57,393 nt of DNA from JBNRMR01 sp050942895 (GTDB lineage Bacteria > Bacillota > Clostridia > Christensenellales > UBA1750): NCBI GenBank assembly GCA_050942895.1, contig JBMNOE010000016.1, positions 1 through 57,393 of the forward strand, written 5' to 3'. Below, in pieces: positions 24,148-33,218 of the stretch. How positions within the stretch are numbered: the first letter of the stretch is position 1; the number at the start of each line of letters is the position of its first letter. The position numbers and the translations under genes were made by a program. The notes under the pieces are model-generated. The model did no database searches and was not told where the DNA came from. It saw only the letters and a list, made by a program, of their open reading frames with translations.

Positions 24148-25413
24148 TTATAAAGAAATGGGCTCGAAGATGGGCTCCGCCTCTTCCGTCTCGATTTCGA
24201 TGGCGTAATAACGCTTTGTGCGATATTCAACAGGCACCCGTATCCGGATGAACCTTCTGTCCGATCCCTCAGGCTGAGTCTGATAAAAGAGCTCCTCGCC
24301 CGTTTCCAGGAGTGTGACCTTTTTGACGGTGTTGGCGAAGTTTGTAAGGACGAAGCGGGAGTTGGGCTTGAGTATGTTCAGGAACAGGCGGTGATCCTTG
24401 CGGGTCATCACGCACCACTCCAGGTCGTAAGGGTAGAAGGGAACTGACTTTGTGGCATATATTGCTTCGCCGTTGCGCTTAATATAATCTCCGACTGCGT
24501 CCAGAACTTTCACGCTGCCTTCGGGGATGTTGCCCAGCCCGTCAGGGCCGATGTTCAAGAGATAGTTCCCGCCGCGGCTGTTTATTTTAAGCAGCAGCCG
24601 CAGGATTTCATCGGGGGAGCGCCAATTGTGGTCGTCCTTCTTATAGCCCCAGCTTTCGTTCAGCGTCGCGGGGACTTCCCAGTCTCCGGGATAGGGCAGC
24701 AGGGGGATGAAGTTATCGCCGGTGGAATTGTATTCACCCACATCGTTGCCTATGCGCCCGCTGACAAGGCAGTTGGGCTGAATGGATTTTACTATGTCGG
24801 CCAGCTCACGGCTCTGCTCCTGGGTGATACCCATGGGCGTGTCGAACCAGATCAAAGCGATATCGCCATATTGTGTGAGAATTTCCTTGAGCTGAGGAAT
24901 GCATTTTTCGTCAAGGTATTTTCTAAAGTCCTTGCCGGCATTAACGTCTGCTTTATTCTTGTCATCCCGCTGATCGCGATAGCCGTTGGGATCATGCCAA
25001 TCTTGGGACTGGGAGTAGTAAAGCCCCAGCCTCAAGCCGTAGCGGTCGCAGGCTTCCTTCAGTTCTTTGATTATATCCCTGCCGAAGGGCGTTGCTTTGA
25101 CGATATTATAATCGCTGCACTTTGAGTCATACATGGCAAAGCCGTCATGGTGCTTGGAGGTAAAGACGATGTATTTCATGCCCCATTGGGCGGCTTTGCG
25201 CACATATTCGTCAGCGTCAAAATTGACGGGATTAAACTCCTGCGCAATCTTTTCATATTCCTCCACCGGAATTTGCAGGGTGTTCATTATCCATTCGGAA
25301 ATCCAGTCGGTGCGCCGGCCCTTATATTCACCGCCTAAGGCGGAGTAAAGGCCCCAGTGGATGAACAGGCCGTATTTTGCCTCCTTAAACCATTGCTGTC
25401 GCGTGTCTTTCAT
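24148..25413 (-). CDS. GH29 alpha-L-fucosidase
   Basis: The 421-aa product has the GH29 signatures: FIHWGLYS near the N-terminus, TSKHHDGFAMY, and the nucleophile Asp in IALIWFDTPMG. No signal peptide is visible, so it is probably cytoplasmic and acts on imported fucosylated oligosaccharides. It is the last gene after a CUT1 binding protein and two permeases in the same direction, which suggests uptake of the fucoside by that transporter. Confidence 0.93.
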   Translation of the reverse strand: MKDTRQQWFKEAKYGLFIHWGLYSALGGEYKGRRTDWISEWIMNTLQIPVEEYEKIAQEFNPVNFDADEYVRKAAQWGMKYIVFTSKHHDGFAMYDSKCSDYNIVKATPFGRDIIKELKEACDRYGLRLGLYYSQSQDWHDPNGYRDQRDDKNKADVNAGKDFRKYLDEKCIPQLKEILTQYGDIALIWFDTPMGITQEQSRELADIVKSIQPNCLVSGRIGNDVGEYNSTGDNFIPLLPYPGDWEVPATLNESWGYKKDDHNWRSPDEILRLLLKINSRGGNYLLNIGPDGLGNIPEGSVKVLDAVGDYIKRNGEAIYATKSVPFYPYDLEWCVMTRKDHRLFLNILKPNSRFVLTNFANTVKKVTLLETGEELFYQTQPEGSDRRFIRIRVPVEYRTKRYYAIEIETEEAEPIFEPISL

Positions 25414-25470
25414 TTAATAATTACCTCCATAATGTTTTGCCGTAGGTGTTTTATGCTGCCGATGCATCGC

Positions 25471-27222
25471 TCAATTGCCAAACTGCCTGTCATATGCCTC
25501 CTGATATAGGTTGAGATAGGTTTCAAGGCCAATCTTTTCCAGCTCATTCAAGTAGGCATCCCAGTCGTTTTCAAGGCTCATGCTGCCCGTGACAAATTTG
25601 CTCATGGATTCAGACACATAGCTGTTCAGAGTTTCCTTGAGCTGGCTGACCTGTGAGACCTTCTCGGTTTCAAACATCAGTGTGCTGGGCACTGTCTTGG
25701 CGACGGCATACGGCTTGTACAGATCCATTGCGGCATGATAAAGCAGCGTTTCCTGGTCCCAGTCGGTGGGGCTTGCCGACATCTGAAGCTTCCAATCGGA
25801 CCTGCGCACCAGCGGGCCCCATTCGTGCCAGTTCAAATTGTTGGGCTGGCCGAAGACAAAGATCCATTTGTAGGTGGCGGGGGTTACCCCGTCAAAGCCG
25901 AGCTCGCCCTCTGCGGCTCTCTCCCAGCCTTCGCCCTCCGGCCCGTACACGCCGTTAAGAGCTTCCAGACTTGGGTCTGACAGGGCGTCAAAGAGCAGCG
26001 CGTCGCCCACGCGGAAGGCGATTTCAGGCTCCTTACAGGCGCTTGTGATGAAGAAACTGGCGTCGATCCAGCTCTCTATGTAAGAGGTCTGGCGGATGCC
26101 GGTGGGGCCTGTGAGGGGCGGGATAAAGTCAAACTCCTTCACCACATCGGAGGTAAGGTTCATGAAAGAGCTATAGGAGTAGGTGAGCGCAGAGCCGACG
26201 CGGTTGCCGTTGGCATCGGCGGTATACATCTTAAGCTGGTCGCTTGTGGTCAGGAAGATTTCCTTATCGGCAAGGCCCTCGGAATAGAGGGTGCGCATAT
26301 ATTTCAGGCCTTCGCGCCAACCGTCCTCTGCGTATGCGGCGGTGATATTTCCGTCCTCAACGCTCAGCCAGTTGTAGAGCTTGCCGCTGTTATAGAGGAA
26401 GCTGTGCATAATGAATATGTCAAAGCCGGTGTAGTTGCCCGTCAATGTTACCAAGGGAATTTCGTCGTTGACATCGCCATTTGCATTGGCGTCCTGGGTC
26501 TTAAAGGCTTTGAGCACTTCGTAGTATTCATCGGTGGTGGTGGGCATCTGAAGGTTTAAATTATCAAGCCATGTGGTGTTGATCATGGCCCTTTGCATCA
26601 GCGAGGTATGGGCCTGGGCGTTGGATGTGTAGGAGGGAAGGAAATAAATGTTGCCGTCTGGTGCGGTGATGGAGGGCTCAACCATGGCGTCCATCTCAAA
26701 GAGCTTGTTGAGGTTGACTCCGTACTTATCGATCATATCGTTCATGGGCACTAAGAGCCGCTGTCCGCCGTAGGCCACCGCCTGATCCACCGAAAGGGAG
26801 CCGCTGGCGCTGATGATGATATCGGGCAAAGAGCCGCTGGCCATAACCACGCTGAGCTTTTGCTTGGAAGCCTCAGCATCGATGACGGTATCCCACTCGA
26901 AGTTCACGCCGGTCTTATCCTGCCAGTATTGGGTCACCTTGTTTGTGGCCCAGTCCTCAATTTCCACCCGGGCTCTCAGCGCCAAAATGGAGAATGTGAC
27001 AGGCGAATCCACGATGGGGAAGGTATCGGCGGCGCCGTCAAAGCCATTTGTGCCGGAAGCACCGGAAGCCGATGTAGGGGCGGGGGCTGCTGTGGCCGAG
27101 CCGGGGGCTGCTGTGGCCGAGCCGGGGGCTGTGGTGCCGCTTGCGCCGGGGCCTGCGCATCCTGCCAGGAGAGGCATGATCATTACCACTGCCAGGGTAA
27201 GCGCAATAATTGTACGTTTCAT
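25471..27222 (-). CDS. CUT1 extracellular solute-binding lipoprotein
   Basis: The 583-aa product has a lipoprotein signal (MPLLAGCAG), a low-complexity spacer (APGSATAAPGSATAAPAPTS) and a large binding domain of the LplA/oligosaccharide type. It would capture an oligosaccharide for the two permeases encoded just upstream in the operon. The ATG at 27222 follows GAGGAGGAATTGCTA; a TTG two codons earlier overlaps that binding site. Confidence 0.92.
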   Translation of the reverse strand: MKRTIIALTLAVVMIMPLLAGCAGPGASGTTAPGSATAAPGSATAAPAPTSASGASGTNGFDGAADTFPIVDSPVTFSILALRARVEIEDWATNKVTQYWQDKTGVNFEWDTVIDAEASKQKLSVVMASGSLPDIIISASGSLSVDQAVAYGGQRLLVPMNDMIDKYGVNLNKLFEMDAMVEPSITAPDGNIYFLPSYTSNAQAHTSLMQRAMINTTWLDNLNLQMPTTTDEYYEVLKAFKTQDANANGDVNDEIPLVTLTGNYTGFDIFIMHSFLYNSGKLYNWLSVEDGNITAAYAEDGWREGLKYMRTLYSEGLADKEIFLTTSDQLKMYTADANGNRVGSALTYSYSSFMNLTSDVVKEFDFIPPLTGPTGIRQTSYIESWIDASFFITSACKEPEIAFRVGDALLFDALSDPSLEALNGVYGPEGEGWERAAEGELGFDGVTPATYKWIFVFGQPNNLNWHEWGPLVRRSDWKLQMSASPTDWDQETLLYHAAMDLYKPYAVAKTVPSTLMFETEKVSQVSQLKETLNSYVSESMSKFVTGSMSLENDWDAYLNELEKIGLETYLNLYQEAYDRQFGN

Positions 27223-27325
27223 TAGCAATTCCTCCTCTTGTTTTTTCCTCTTTTTTCCTCTTTTTTCTGCTCTTTTACTTTTTGCTTTTTATTTTCTCTG
27301 ACCTTACAGTGCTGCCTTGCGGCCA

Positions 27326-28231
27326 TCATCCCTTGATGGAGCCGACCATCACTCCCTTTACGAAATGTCGCTGCACAAAGGGATAGATGCACAGCACAGG
27401 GACGCTGGACACAATTATCAGCGAATACTTAAGCAGTTCCTTCAGCCCTTCCTTGGCTTCAAGTTCTTTTATGTCGATACTTATCATGCTGGCGTCGATG
27501 GAGTTTAGAATCAGTATATCGCGCAGGAACACCTGCAAGGGGTATAGCTTTTTATTTGTCAGATACAAAAGCGCGTTAAAGAAGGCGTTCCAGTGCCCTA
27601 CGGCGTAAAACAGTGAGATGACGGCTATGACTGCGCCGGACAAGGGAAGCACGATGCGAACCAGGAACTTGAGATCGCTGCAGCCGTCAAGCTGGGCGGC
27701 CTCCAGAAGGTCCTTGGGGATATTGCTCTCGAAAAAAGTGCGCATGATTATCATGTTCCAAACGCTCAGCGCCCCGGGGAGTATCATCGCAAAGCGGGTG
27801 TTGGTGAGGCTAAGCTGGTTCATCAATATATATAAAGGCACTATGCCGCCTGAGAAGAACATGGTGAACACGAACAGGAACATCAAGGGCTTGCGGATGC
27901 GAAAATCCCTGCGGGAAAGGGGGAATGCCGCGCAGATGGTCATCACCACATTCAGCAGGGTGCCTGTCACGGTGTATATGATTGTGTTTATATAGCCGGT
28001 TAGTATATCGTTGTTTTTAAAGATCGCCTTATAGCCGGAAAGAGAAAAATCCACGGGGAGCAGCCAAACCCTGCCGGCCATCACCGCCGAGGTGGAGCTG
28101 AAGGAGCTGCTGACTATATATATCAGCGGATAGAGCACCGCAATCAATATGATCGAAAGCATGATATATACCAACGTCATAAAGGCGCGGTCGCCGCTGC
28201 TCATTTTCTTGCGCAAAAATATGCTGCTCAT
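27326..28231 (-). CDS. CUT1 ABC sugar permease, LplC type
   Basis: The 301-aa product is an inner-membrane permease with six helices and the ATPase-contact EAA loop (LLEAAQLDGCSDLKFLVRIV). The final residues FVKGVMVGSIKG are typical of the LplC branch. The ATG at 28231 follows GGTAGGAGGAAAAGCT. It pairs with the LplB-type permease 11 nt upstream. Confidence 0.93.
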   Translation of the reverse strand: MSSIFLRKKMSSGDRAFMTLVYIMLSIILIAVLYPLIYIVSSSFSSTSAVMAGRVWLLPVDFSLSGYKAIFKNNDILTGYINTIIYTVTGTLLNVVMTICAAFPLSRRDFRIRKPLMFLFVFTMFFSGGIVPLYILMNQLSLTNTRFAMILPGALSVWNMIIMRTFFESNIPKDLLEAAQLDGCSDLKFLVRIVLPLSGAVIAVISLFYAVGHWNAFFNALLYLTNKKLYPLQVFLRDILILNSIDASMISIDIKELEAKEGLKELLKYSLIIVSSVPVLCIYPFVQRHFVKGVMVGSIKG

Positions 28232-28242
28232 AGCTTTTCCTC

Positions 28243-29205
28243 CTACCAAAGCGAAACATCGCCGACTCTGCGGGAGATATAGTTGAATATTAGAATCAGC
28301 GAGAAGTTAATTACGGAATTAAACAGGCCTATGGCTGTTCCGTAAGAGAAATTGGGTATGCTGGCGGAAAAGGCCACTTTATAGACATATGTGGATATGA
28401 TCTCCGAGGCCTCCATGTTCATGGTGTTTTGCAAAAGCAGCACTTTTTCAAAGCCAACGTTCAGCAGCCTGCCCATATTTAGTATAAACAGTATGACTAT
28501 TGTGGGGATAATGCCCGGAATGTCGATGTAAAGTATGCGCTTAAAGCGCCCGGCGCCGTCCACTATGGCTGCTTCGTGGAGCTCTACGTCTATCGCCGAA
28601 AGAGCCGACAGATATATGATGGAGCTCCAGCCCATTTCCTGCCAGACCCCTGACCAGACATATATGCTGCTGAACATGGAAGGCTCGCCCATGAACATTA
28701 TGCCCTCGCCGCCCAGTGTGCGGATGATCTTGTTGGCAAGGCCGTATTCAAGGGATAAAAACTGCACTATGATGCCCGCCATAACCACCGTTGAAATGAA
28801 ATGCGGAGCATATGTCACCATCTGTACGGTCTTTTTAAAGGGGCCGTTATTCAATGTGTTTAAAAGGAGGGCGAGAATTATGGGTATGGGAAAGCTGGCC
28901 AGAAGATTATAAAGGCTTATCGTCAAAGTGTTGCGCAGCACCCTTTCAAACTGGTAAGAGTTAAAGAAATTGATGAAGTGCTCAAGCCCTGCCCACGGAC
29001 TGCCCCATATGCCTCCGTAGGCGCTAAAATGCCTAAACGCTATCTGCGCGCCATACATGGGTATATAGTGGAATATGATCAGATATATCACGGGCGGCAA
29101 AATTATAAGATATAGCTGATAATTCCGCTTTAACTCTCTTGATATGCCGTAACAAAGGCCCGCGATACTCCGGTGCTTTCCCTCCCGGCGCTGTGCTTCC
29201 ATCAT
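28243..29205 (-). CDS. CUT1 ABC sugar permease, LplB type
   Basis: The 320-aa permease starts with NYQLYLIILPPVIYLIIFHY, usual for LplB, and has the EAA loop LHEAAIVDGAGRFKRILYID. No ATP-binding subunit is encoded in the window; CUT1 systems of this kind often share one MsmX/UgpC-type ATPase from elsewhere in the genome. The ATG follows AAGGGGTGATGATAAA. It is the first gene of the binding protein-permease-fucosidase operon. I see no convincing promoter in the 350 nt upstream. Confidence 0.93.
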   Translation of the reverse strand: MMEAQRREGKHRSIAGLCYGISRELKRNYQLYLIILPPVIYLIIFHYIPMYGAQIAFRHFSAYGGIWGSPWAGLEHFINFFNSYQFERVLRNTLTISLYNLLASFPIPIILALLLNTLNNGPFKKTVQMVTYAPHFISTVVMAGIIVQFLSLEYGLANKIIRTLGGEGIMFMGEPSMFSSIYVWSGVWQEMGWSSIIYLSALSAIDVELHEAAIVDGAGRFKRILYIDIPGIIPTIVILFILNMGRLLNVGFEKVLLLQNTMNMEASEIISTYVYKVAFSASIPNFSYGTAIGLFNSVINFSLILIFNYISRRVGDVSLW

Positions 29206-29490
29206 TTTATCATCACCCCTTTGTAAATCTGCCGCATAAAGATAGCTATGGACAAGATGCGAAAAGTCCGCGCCCCGGCAGGCGCCGCATCAATCTGTGT
29301 CCCACGAAGCTATATGTTTTATGTGTTTTTCTTGTCTGATATGATATATGTTAATGCATTAGCTTGAGATTTGAAAGTGTAAATTATCGCAAAGCATGAC
29401 TCGTTCCACTTCTGCTTAGGATTCAGGGACGTGTTATCGGTTTAGCCAACTAAATCTGCGTTCCGGAGGGAAGCTTGCTGAAAGCACAAA

Positions 29491-29517
29491 CCCCCTGGCT
29501 GGAATGCAGCAAGGGGG
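29491..29517 (-). terminator. Hairpin after the M20 gene
   Basis: CCCCCT pairs with AGGGGG and GCTG with CAGC across one mismatch. On the minus strand TTTGTGCTTTC follows, a weak T run. It lies directly downstream of the peptidase operon. The rest of 29206-29558 shows no gene. Confidence 0.55.
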
Positions 29518-29558
29518 CTGGTGTTTTAATTTCAGGCCTGAGGAAGGCTTGCAGTGGA

Positions 29559-30890
29559 CTAAACTAACGCTCCATCTCTTTCGCCCTTGATTACGTCCTG
29601 CCAAAACTGGACATAGCCGGAGCGGCTGAAGGCAGGGGAGAAGCTTTCGCAGATGGCTTTCGCCCTTTCAGCGCCGCCCGAGAGAAGATCGACCACCGTC
29701 ATGGCCATGGTTTTTGCAGGATAAATATACAGCGCCTCCTCATTTGCGATAGTGTATTCCTTGCTGTGAGCGCTCCCGGACACCCCGCCCATAGAGGGAT
29801 GGATTGCGGGCATTATTGCGCTGATATCGCCCATATCCGTTGAGCCGCCCATATCGAATCGGCGTATTATATTTTTAGGTCCGACAAACCCGGCGATGTT
29901 TTGCACATACAGTTCCTCCATGGCGGTGCTTTGAGAGAGGGGAAGATAGCCCGGCGACTCGCGTATGTCCACGTCGGCGCCGATTGCGTAGGCTGCGCCC
30001 TTTATGGCGCGGTTGACCTTTCTGTTGGCGTCGATCACCGCATCCATAGTGCTGCCGCGCACATAGGTTTCCATGCGAACATCCGCAGGCACGATGTTGA
30101 CCAAGTCCCCGCCTTTAGTAATAATTGGATGCACCCTTATGCCGTCCTCATCCTTGAAGGTTTCCCTCTGGGCGTGGATGAGCATAAGTGCTGCGGTAGC
30201 GGCGTTCAATGCGTTTATTCCCAAAAACGGCGCGCCCCCTGCATGGGCTTCCTTTCCGGAGAACACCACGCTCTTGCCGATAAATGCGCTGCTGGAAGGC
30301 GAAAAATATGCTGCAGCTTCAGGGGAGTTGCTCTGGGCGTGAACCATCATCGCCATGTCCACGTCGTCAAAATGGCCGGATGCGATCAATTCCTGCTTGC
30401 CGCCCAGGAATGAAATCAATCCCTTTTCACGCAAAGCCTCCCTGTATTCGATTTCCACAAACTCCTCGGCAGGCACCGCGAAGAACACAGCATCGCCGTC
30501 CAGCTTCTCTCCCACACCGGAAAGTATCAGCCCCATGGCAGCCCCCAGCATCGAAGCGATCTGAGCGTTGTGGCCGCAGGAGTGGGCTGCGCCAGTTTCA
30601 GGATCGGCAAAGGGATGGCCCGGGCAGACGACTGCGTCAAGCTCACCCAGGACAGCCACGCTGGGGCCGGGTTTGGCGCCCTTTAGCCTTGCTTTTACGC
30701 CCGTTATGGCAAGACCCTTTACAAAGCTGAGGCCCAGCTTTGTAAAAACATCCTCAACCAACGAGGAAGTCTTCCATTCTTTAAAGCCCAGCTCCGGGTT
30801 TTGGAATATTGTCCGCCCAATTTCAATTATTTCATCGCGTTTTTCGTCTATGGCGGCGCAGACAGCCTGTTTCATCTGTTCGGGGCTCAC
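29559..30890 (-). CDS. M20-family amidohydrolase
   Basis: The 443-aa product resembles the M20D peptidase/aminoacylase branch (AbgB-like). Metal-binding blocks are visible: ELDAV, HSCGHNAQIA, PAEEF and the dimerisation/catalytic VVFSGKEAHAGGAP. It hydrolyses an amide, probably an N-acyl or peptide bond; the substrate is not deducible. Its start overlaps the glycine C-acetyltransferase stop by 4 nt, so it belongs to the operon with S9 peptidase, tdh and kbl. Confidence 0.9.
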   Translation of the reverse strand: MSPEQMKQAVCAAIDEKRDEIIEIGRTIFQNPELGFKEWKTSSLVEDVFTKLGLSFVKGLAITGVKARLKGAKPGPSVAVLGELDAVVCPGHPFADPETGAAHSCGHNAQIASMLGAAMGLILSGVGEKLDGDAVFFAVPAEEFVEIEYREALREKGLISFLGGKQELIASGHFDDVDMAMMVHAQSNSPEAAAYFSPSSSAFIGKSVVFSGKEAHAGGAPFLGINALNAATAALMLIHAQRETFKDEDGIRVHPIITKGGDLVNIVPADVRMETYVRGSTMDAVIDANRKVNRAIKGAAYAIGADVDIRESPGYLPLSQSTAMEELYVQNIAGFVGPKNIIRRFDMGGSTDMGDISAIMPAIHPSMGGVSGSAHSKEYTIANEEALYIYPAKTMAMTVVDLLSGGAERAKAICESFSPAFSRSGYVQFWQDVIKGERDGALV

Positions 30891-32068
30891 TGCAGCTCCT
30901 CCTTAAGTCTTTTCAGGCAGTCGATCACATGGTCCAGATCCTCCCTGGTGTGAGCGGCGGAAACCTGTGTGCGAATTCGCGCCATATCCCTAGGCACGAC
31001 GGGGTATGAAAAGCCCACAACATAAACGCCCATTTCCAGCATACGCTCTGCAAAGCGGGCGGCCTTGGCGGCGTCGTAGAGCATTATCGCCACGATGGGA
31101 TGGGTGCTTTTGATCACGTCAAAGCCAAGTTCGTCAAGCCTGGCTCTGTAATAGGCGGTGTTTTCCCTGAGACGCTCAAGGCTTTCAGGGTTATTTCGGC
31201 AGATCTCAAGGGTCTTAAGGGCGCCGCAGACCAAAGCCGGCGCTAAGGTATTGCTGAAAAGATATGGCCGGCTGCGCTGCCTGAGCAAAGAGACGATCTC
31301 CTTCGTGGCGCAGGTGTAGCCGCCGCTGCTTCCGCCCATGGCCTTGCCCAAAGTGCCGGTTATTATGTCCACACGGTCGCTCACGCCGCAAAGCTCCGGT
31401 GTGCCACGGCCGGTGGGGCCCACAAAGCCCGCCGCGTGGCTGTCGTCCACCATGACAAGGGCGTCGTAATTGTCCGCCAGGTCGCAGATGGCCTGAAGAT
31501 TCGCGAATGTGCCGTCCATCGAGAAAACGCCGTCTGTGGCTATCATGCGGATGCGGGAGCCCTCCGCTTCCTTCAGGCAGCGCTCAAGGTCTGTCATATC
31601 GTTGTTTGCGTAGCGCAGGCGCTTGGCCTTGCAAAGGCGGATGCCGTCGATTATGCTGGCGTGGTTAAGGCTGTCGCTGATCACGCAGTCCTGATCGGTT
31701 AAAAGGGTCTCGAACAGGCCGCCGTTTGCATCGTAGCAGGAGGAGTAGAGTATGCAGTCATCGCTGCCGAAAAAGTCCGCCAGATTTTCCTCCAGCTCAC
31801 GGTGGATGCTCTGGGTGCCGCATATGAAGCGCACGGATGAAAGGCCGTAGCCCCATCTGTCCATGCCCTCCTGGGCGGCTTTGCGGATATCCTCGTTGTA
31901 GGCAAGGCCCAAATAGTTGTTGGCGCACATATTGATAAGTCCCTTGGCCCTGTCGGTGTCGATCTTTCCGCCCTGGGGTGAAACTATTATTCGCTCATTC
32001 TTGTAAAGGCCCTGGGCGCGGATCTGGTCCAACTGTTCCTGAAAATAATTATTCGCATTTCTTTTCAC
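30887..32068 (-). CDS. kbl: Glycine C-acetyltransferase (2-amino-3-ketobutyrate CoA ligase)
   Basis: The 393-aa product is a PLP enzyme of the alpha-oxoamine synthase family. It splits 2-amino-3-oxobutyrate with CoA into glycine and acetyl-CoA. The PLP lysine lies in TGTLGKAMGGSSGGY; the Asp and His of VMVDDSHAAG and the SLNHASIIDG block are present. Its neighbour tdh makes the substrate from threonine, so the pair forms the threonine-to-glycine route. Confidence 0.93.
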   Translation of the reverse strand: MKRNANNYFQEQLDQIRAQGLYKNERIIVSPQGGKIDTDRAKGLINMCANNYLGLAYNEDIRKAAQEGMDRWGYGLSSVRFICGTQSIHRELEENLADFFGSDDCILYSSCYDANGGLFETLLTDQDCVISDSLNHASIIDGIRLCKAKRLRYANNDMTDLERCLKEAEGSRIRMIATDGVFSMDGTFANLQAICDLADNYDALVMVDDSHAAGFVGPTGRGTPELCGVSDRVDIITGTLGKAMGGSSGGYTCATKEIVSLLRQRSRPYLFSNTLAPALVCGALKTLEICRNNPESLERLRENTAYYRARLDELGFDVIKSTHPIVAIMLYDAAKAARFAERMLEMGVYVVGFSYPVVPRDMARIRTQVSAAHTREDLDHVIDCLKRLKEELQ

Positions 32069-32104
32069 TCAGATTACCCTCCCGTTTTTTCTTTTTTCTT
32101 TTCT

Positions 32105-33160
32105 TTATAGCTGTGAAGCGCCGGGCCAGCGGATGACCACCTTCCCGGACTTGCCGCTCTGCATGGCTGCAAAGCCTTCTTCAAATTCGGTAAAGTCCAC
32201 CTCGTGGGTAATGATATCGCCGATATCAAGGCCGCTTTGGAGCATGGCCATCATCTTATACCAGGTTTCAAACATATGCCTGCCGTATATGCCCTTGATC
32301 TCAAGGCAGCTAAATATGACCTTGTTCCAGTCGATGGAAGTCTTTGTGCTTTGAATTCCCAGCAGGGCGATCCTGCCGCCGTTGTACATATTATCTATCA
32401 TGCTGTTTAAAGCTGACGCGCTGCCGGACATCTCCAGGCCCACGTCAAAGCCCTCATGGATTCCCAACTCCCGCATTTTATCCTTAAGGCTCTCCCTGCC
32501 CACATTGACAGTAACGGCTCTGCTGATCTTGCGGGAAAGATCAAGGCGGTAGTCGTTCAGATCGGTGATGACCACATGGCGCGCGCCAATATGACAGCAG
32601 ACGGCGGCCGCCATAATGCCGATGGGCCCGGCGCCGGCCACCAACACGTCCTCACCCACCATGTCGAAGGAAAGGGCGGTGTGAACGGCGTTCCCCAGGG
32701 GATCAAAGCAGGCGCATATCTTTTCGCTGATGCCCTCCTTGCACTTGACCACATTTGCCGCGGGTATGACCACATATTCGGCAAAGGCGCCGTTGCGGTT
32801 TACGCCCACGCCGCGGGTATGCCGGCAAAGATGCATCTTCCCTGCTTTGCAGTTGCGGCATTTTCCGCAGACGATATGCCCCTCGCCGGAAACAATGTCG
32901 CCGATGGCAAATCCGCCCGATGCATGTGAGCCTATCTCGCAGATTTCTCCCACATATTCATGACCTGTGACAAGCGGCGGCTTAATGGTTTGCTGGGACC
33001 ATTCATCCCAGTTGTAGATGTGCAAATCTGTGCCGCAGATGGCGGTGTAATGGACGCGTATCTTCACATCGTTTGGCCCTATTTGGGGAATTGGCGTCCT
33101 GGTCAGCGTAAGGCCGGGGCCTTCGCGGAGTTTCATCAAAGCATACATCTCGTTGCTCAT
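32105..33160 (-). CDS. tdh: L-threonine 3-dehydrogenase
   Basis: This is a zinc-dependent medium-chain dehydrogenase (351 aa) that oxidises threonine to 2-amino-3-oxobutyrate with NAD. The catalytic zinc site is CGTDLHIYNWDEW plus GHEYVGE; the structural zinc cysteines are in CGKCRNCKAGKMHLC. The Rossmann glycines are GAGPIGIM. I use the ATG at 33160 with GAGAGG upstream; the frame is open to 33205, which would add 15 residues. It sits 36 nt before kbl. Confidence 0.92.
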   Translation of the reverse strand: MSNEMYALMKLREGPGLTLTRTPIPQIGPNDVKIRVHYTAICGTDLHIYNWDEWSQQTIKPPLVTGHEYVGEICEIGSHASGGFAIGDIVSGEGHIVCGKCRNCKAGKMHLCRHTRGVGVNRNGAFAEYVVIPAANVVKCKEGISEKICACFDPLGNAVHTALSFDMVGEDVLVAGAGPIGIMAAAVCCHIGARHVVITDLNDYRLDLSRKISRAVTVNVGRESLKDKMRELGIHEGFDVGLEMSGSASALNSMIDNMYNGGRIALLGIQSTKTSIDWNKVIFSCLEIKGIYGRHMFETWYKMMAMLQSGLDIGDIITHEVDFTEFEEGFAAMQSGKSGKVVIRWPGASQL

Positions 33161-33218
33161 TTGGCTCATCCTCTCAAAAACTTTTTGCGCCCGCGATAGC
33201 TGCATTGTGCGCTTGATT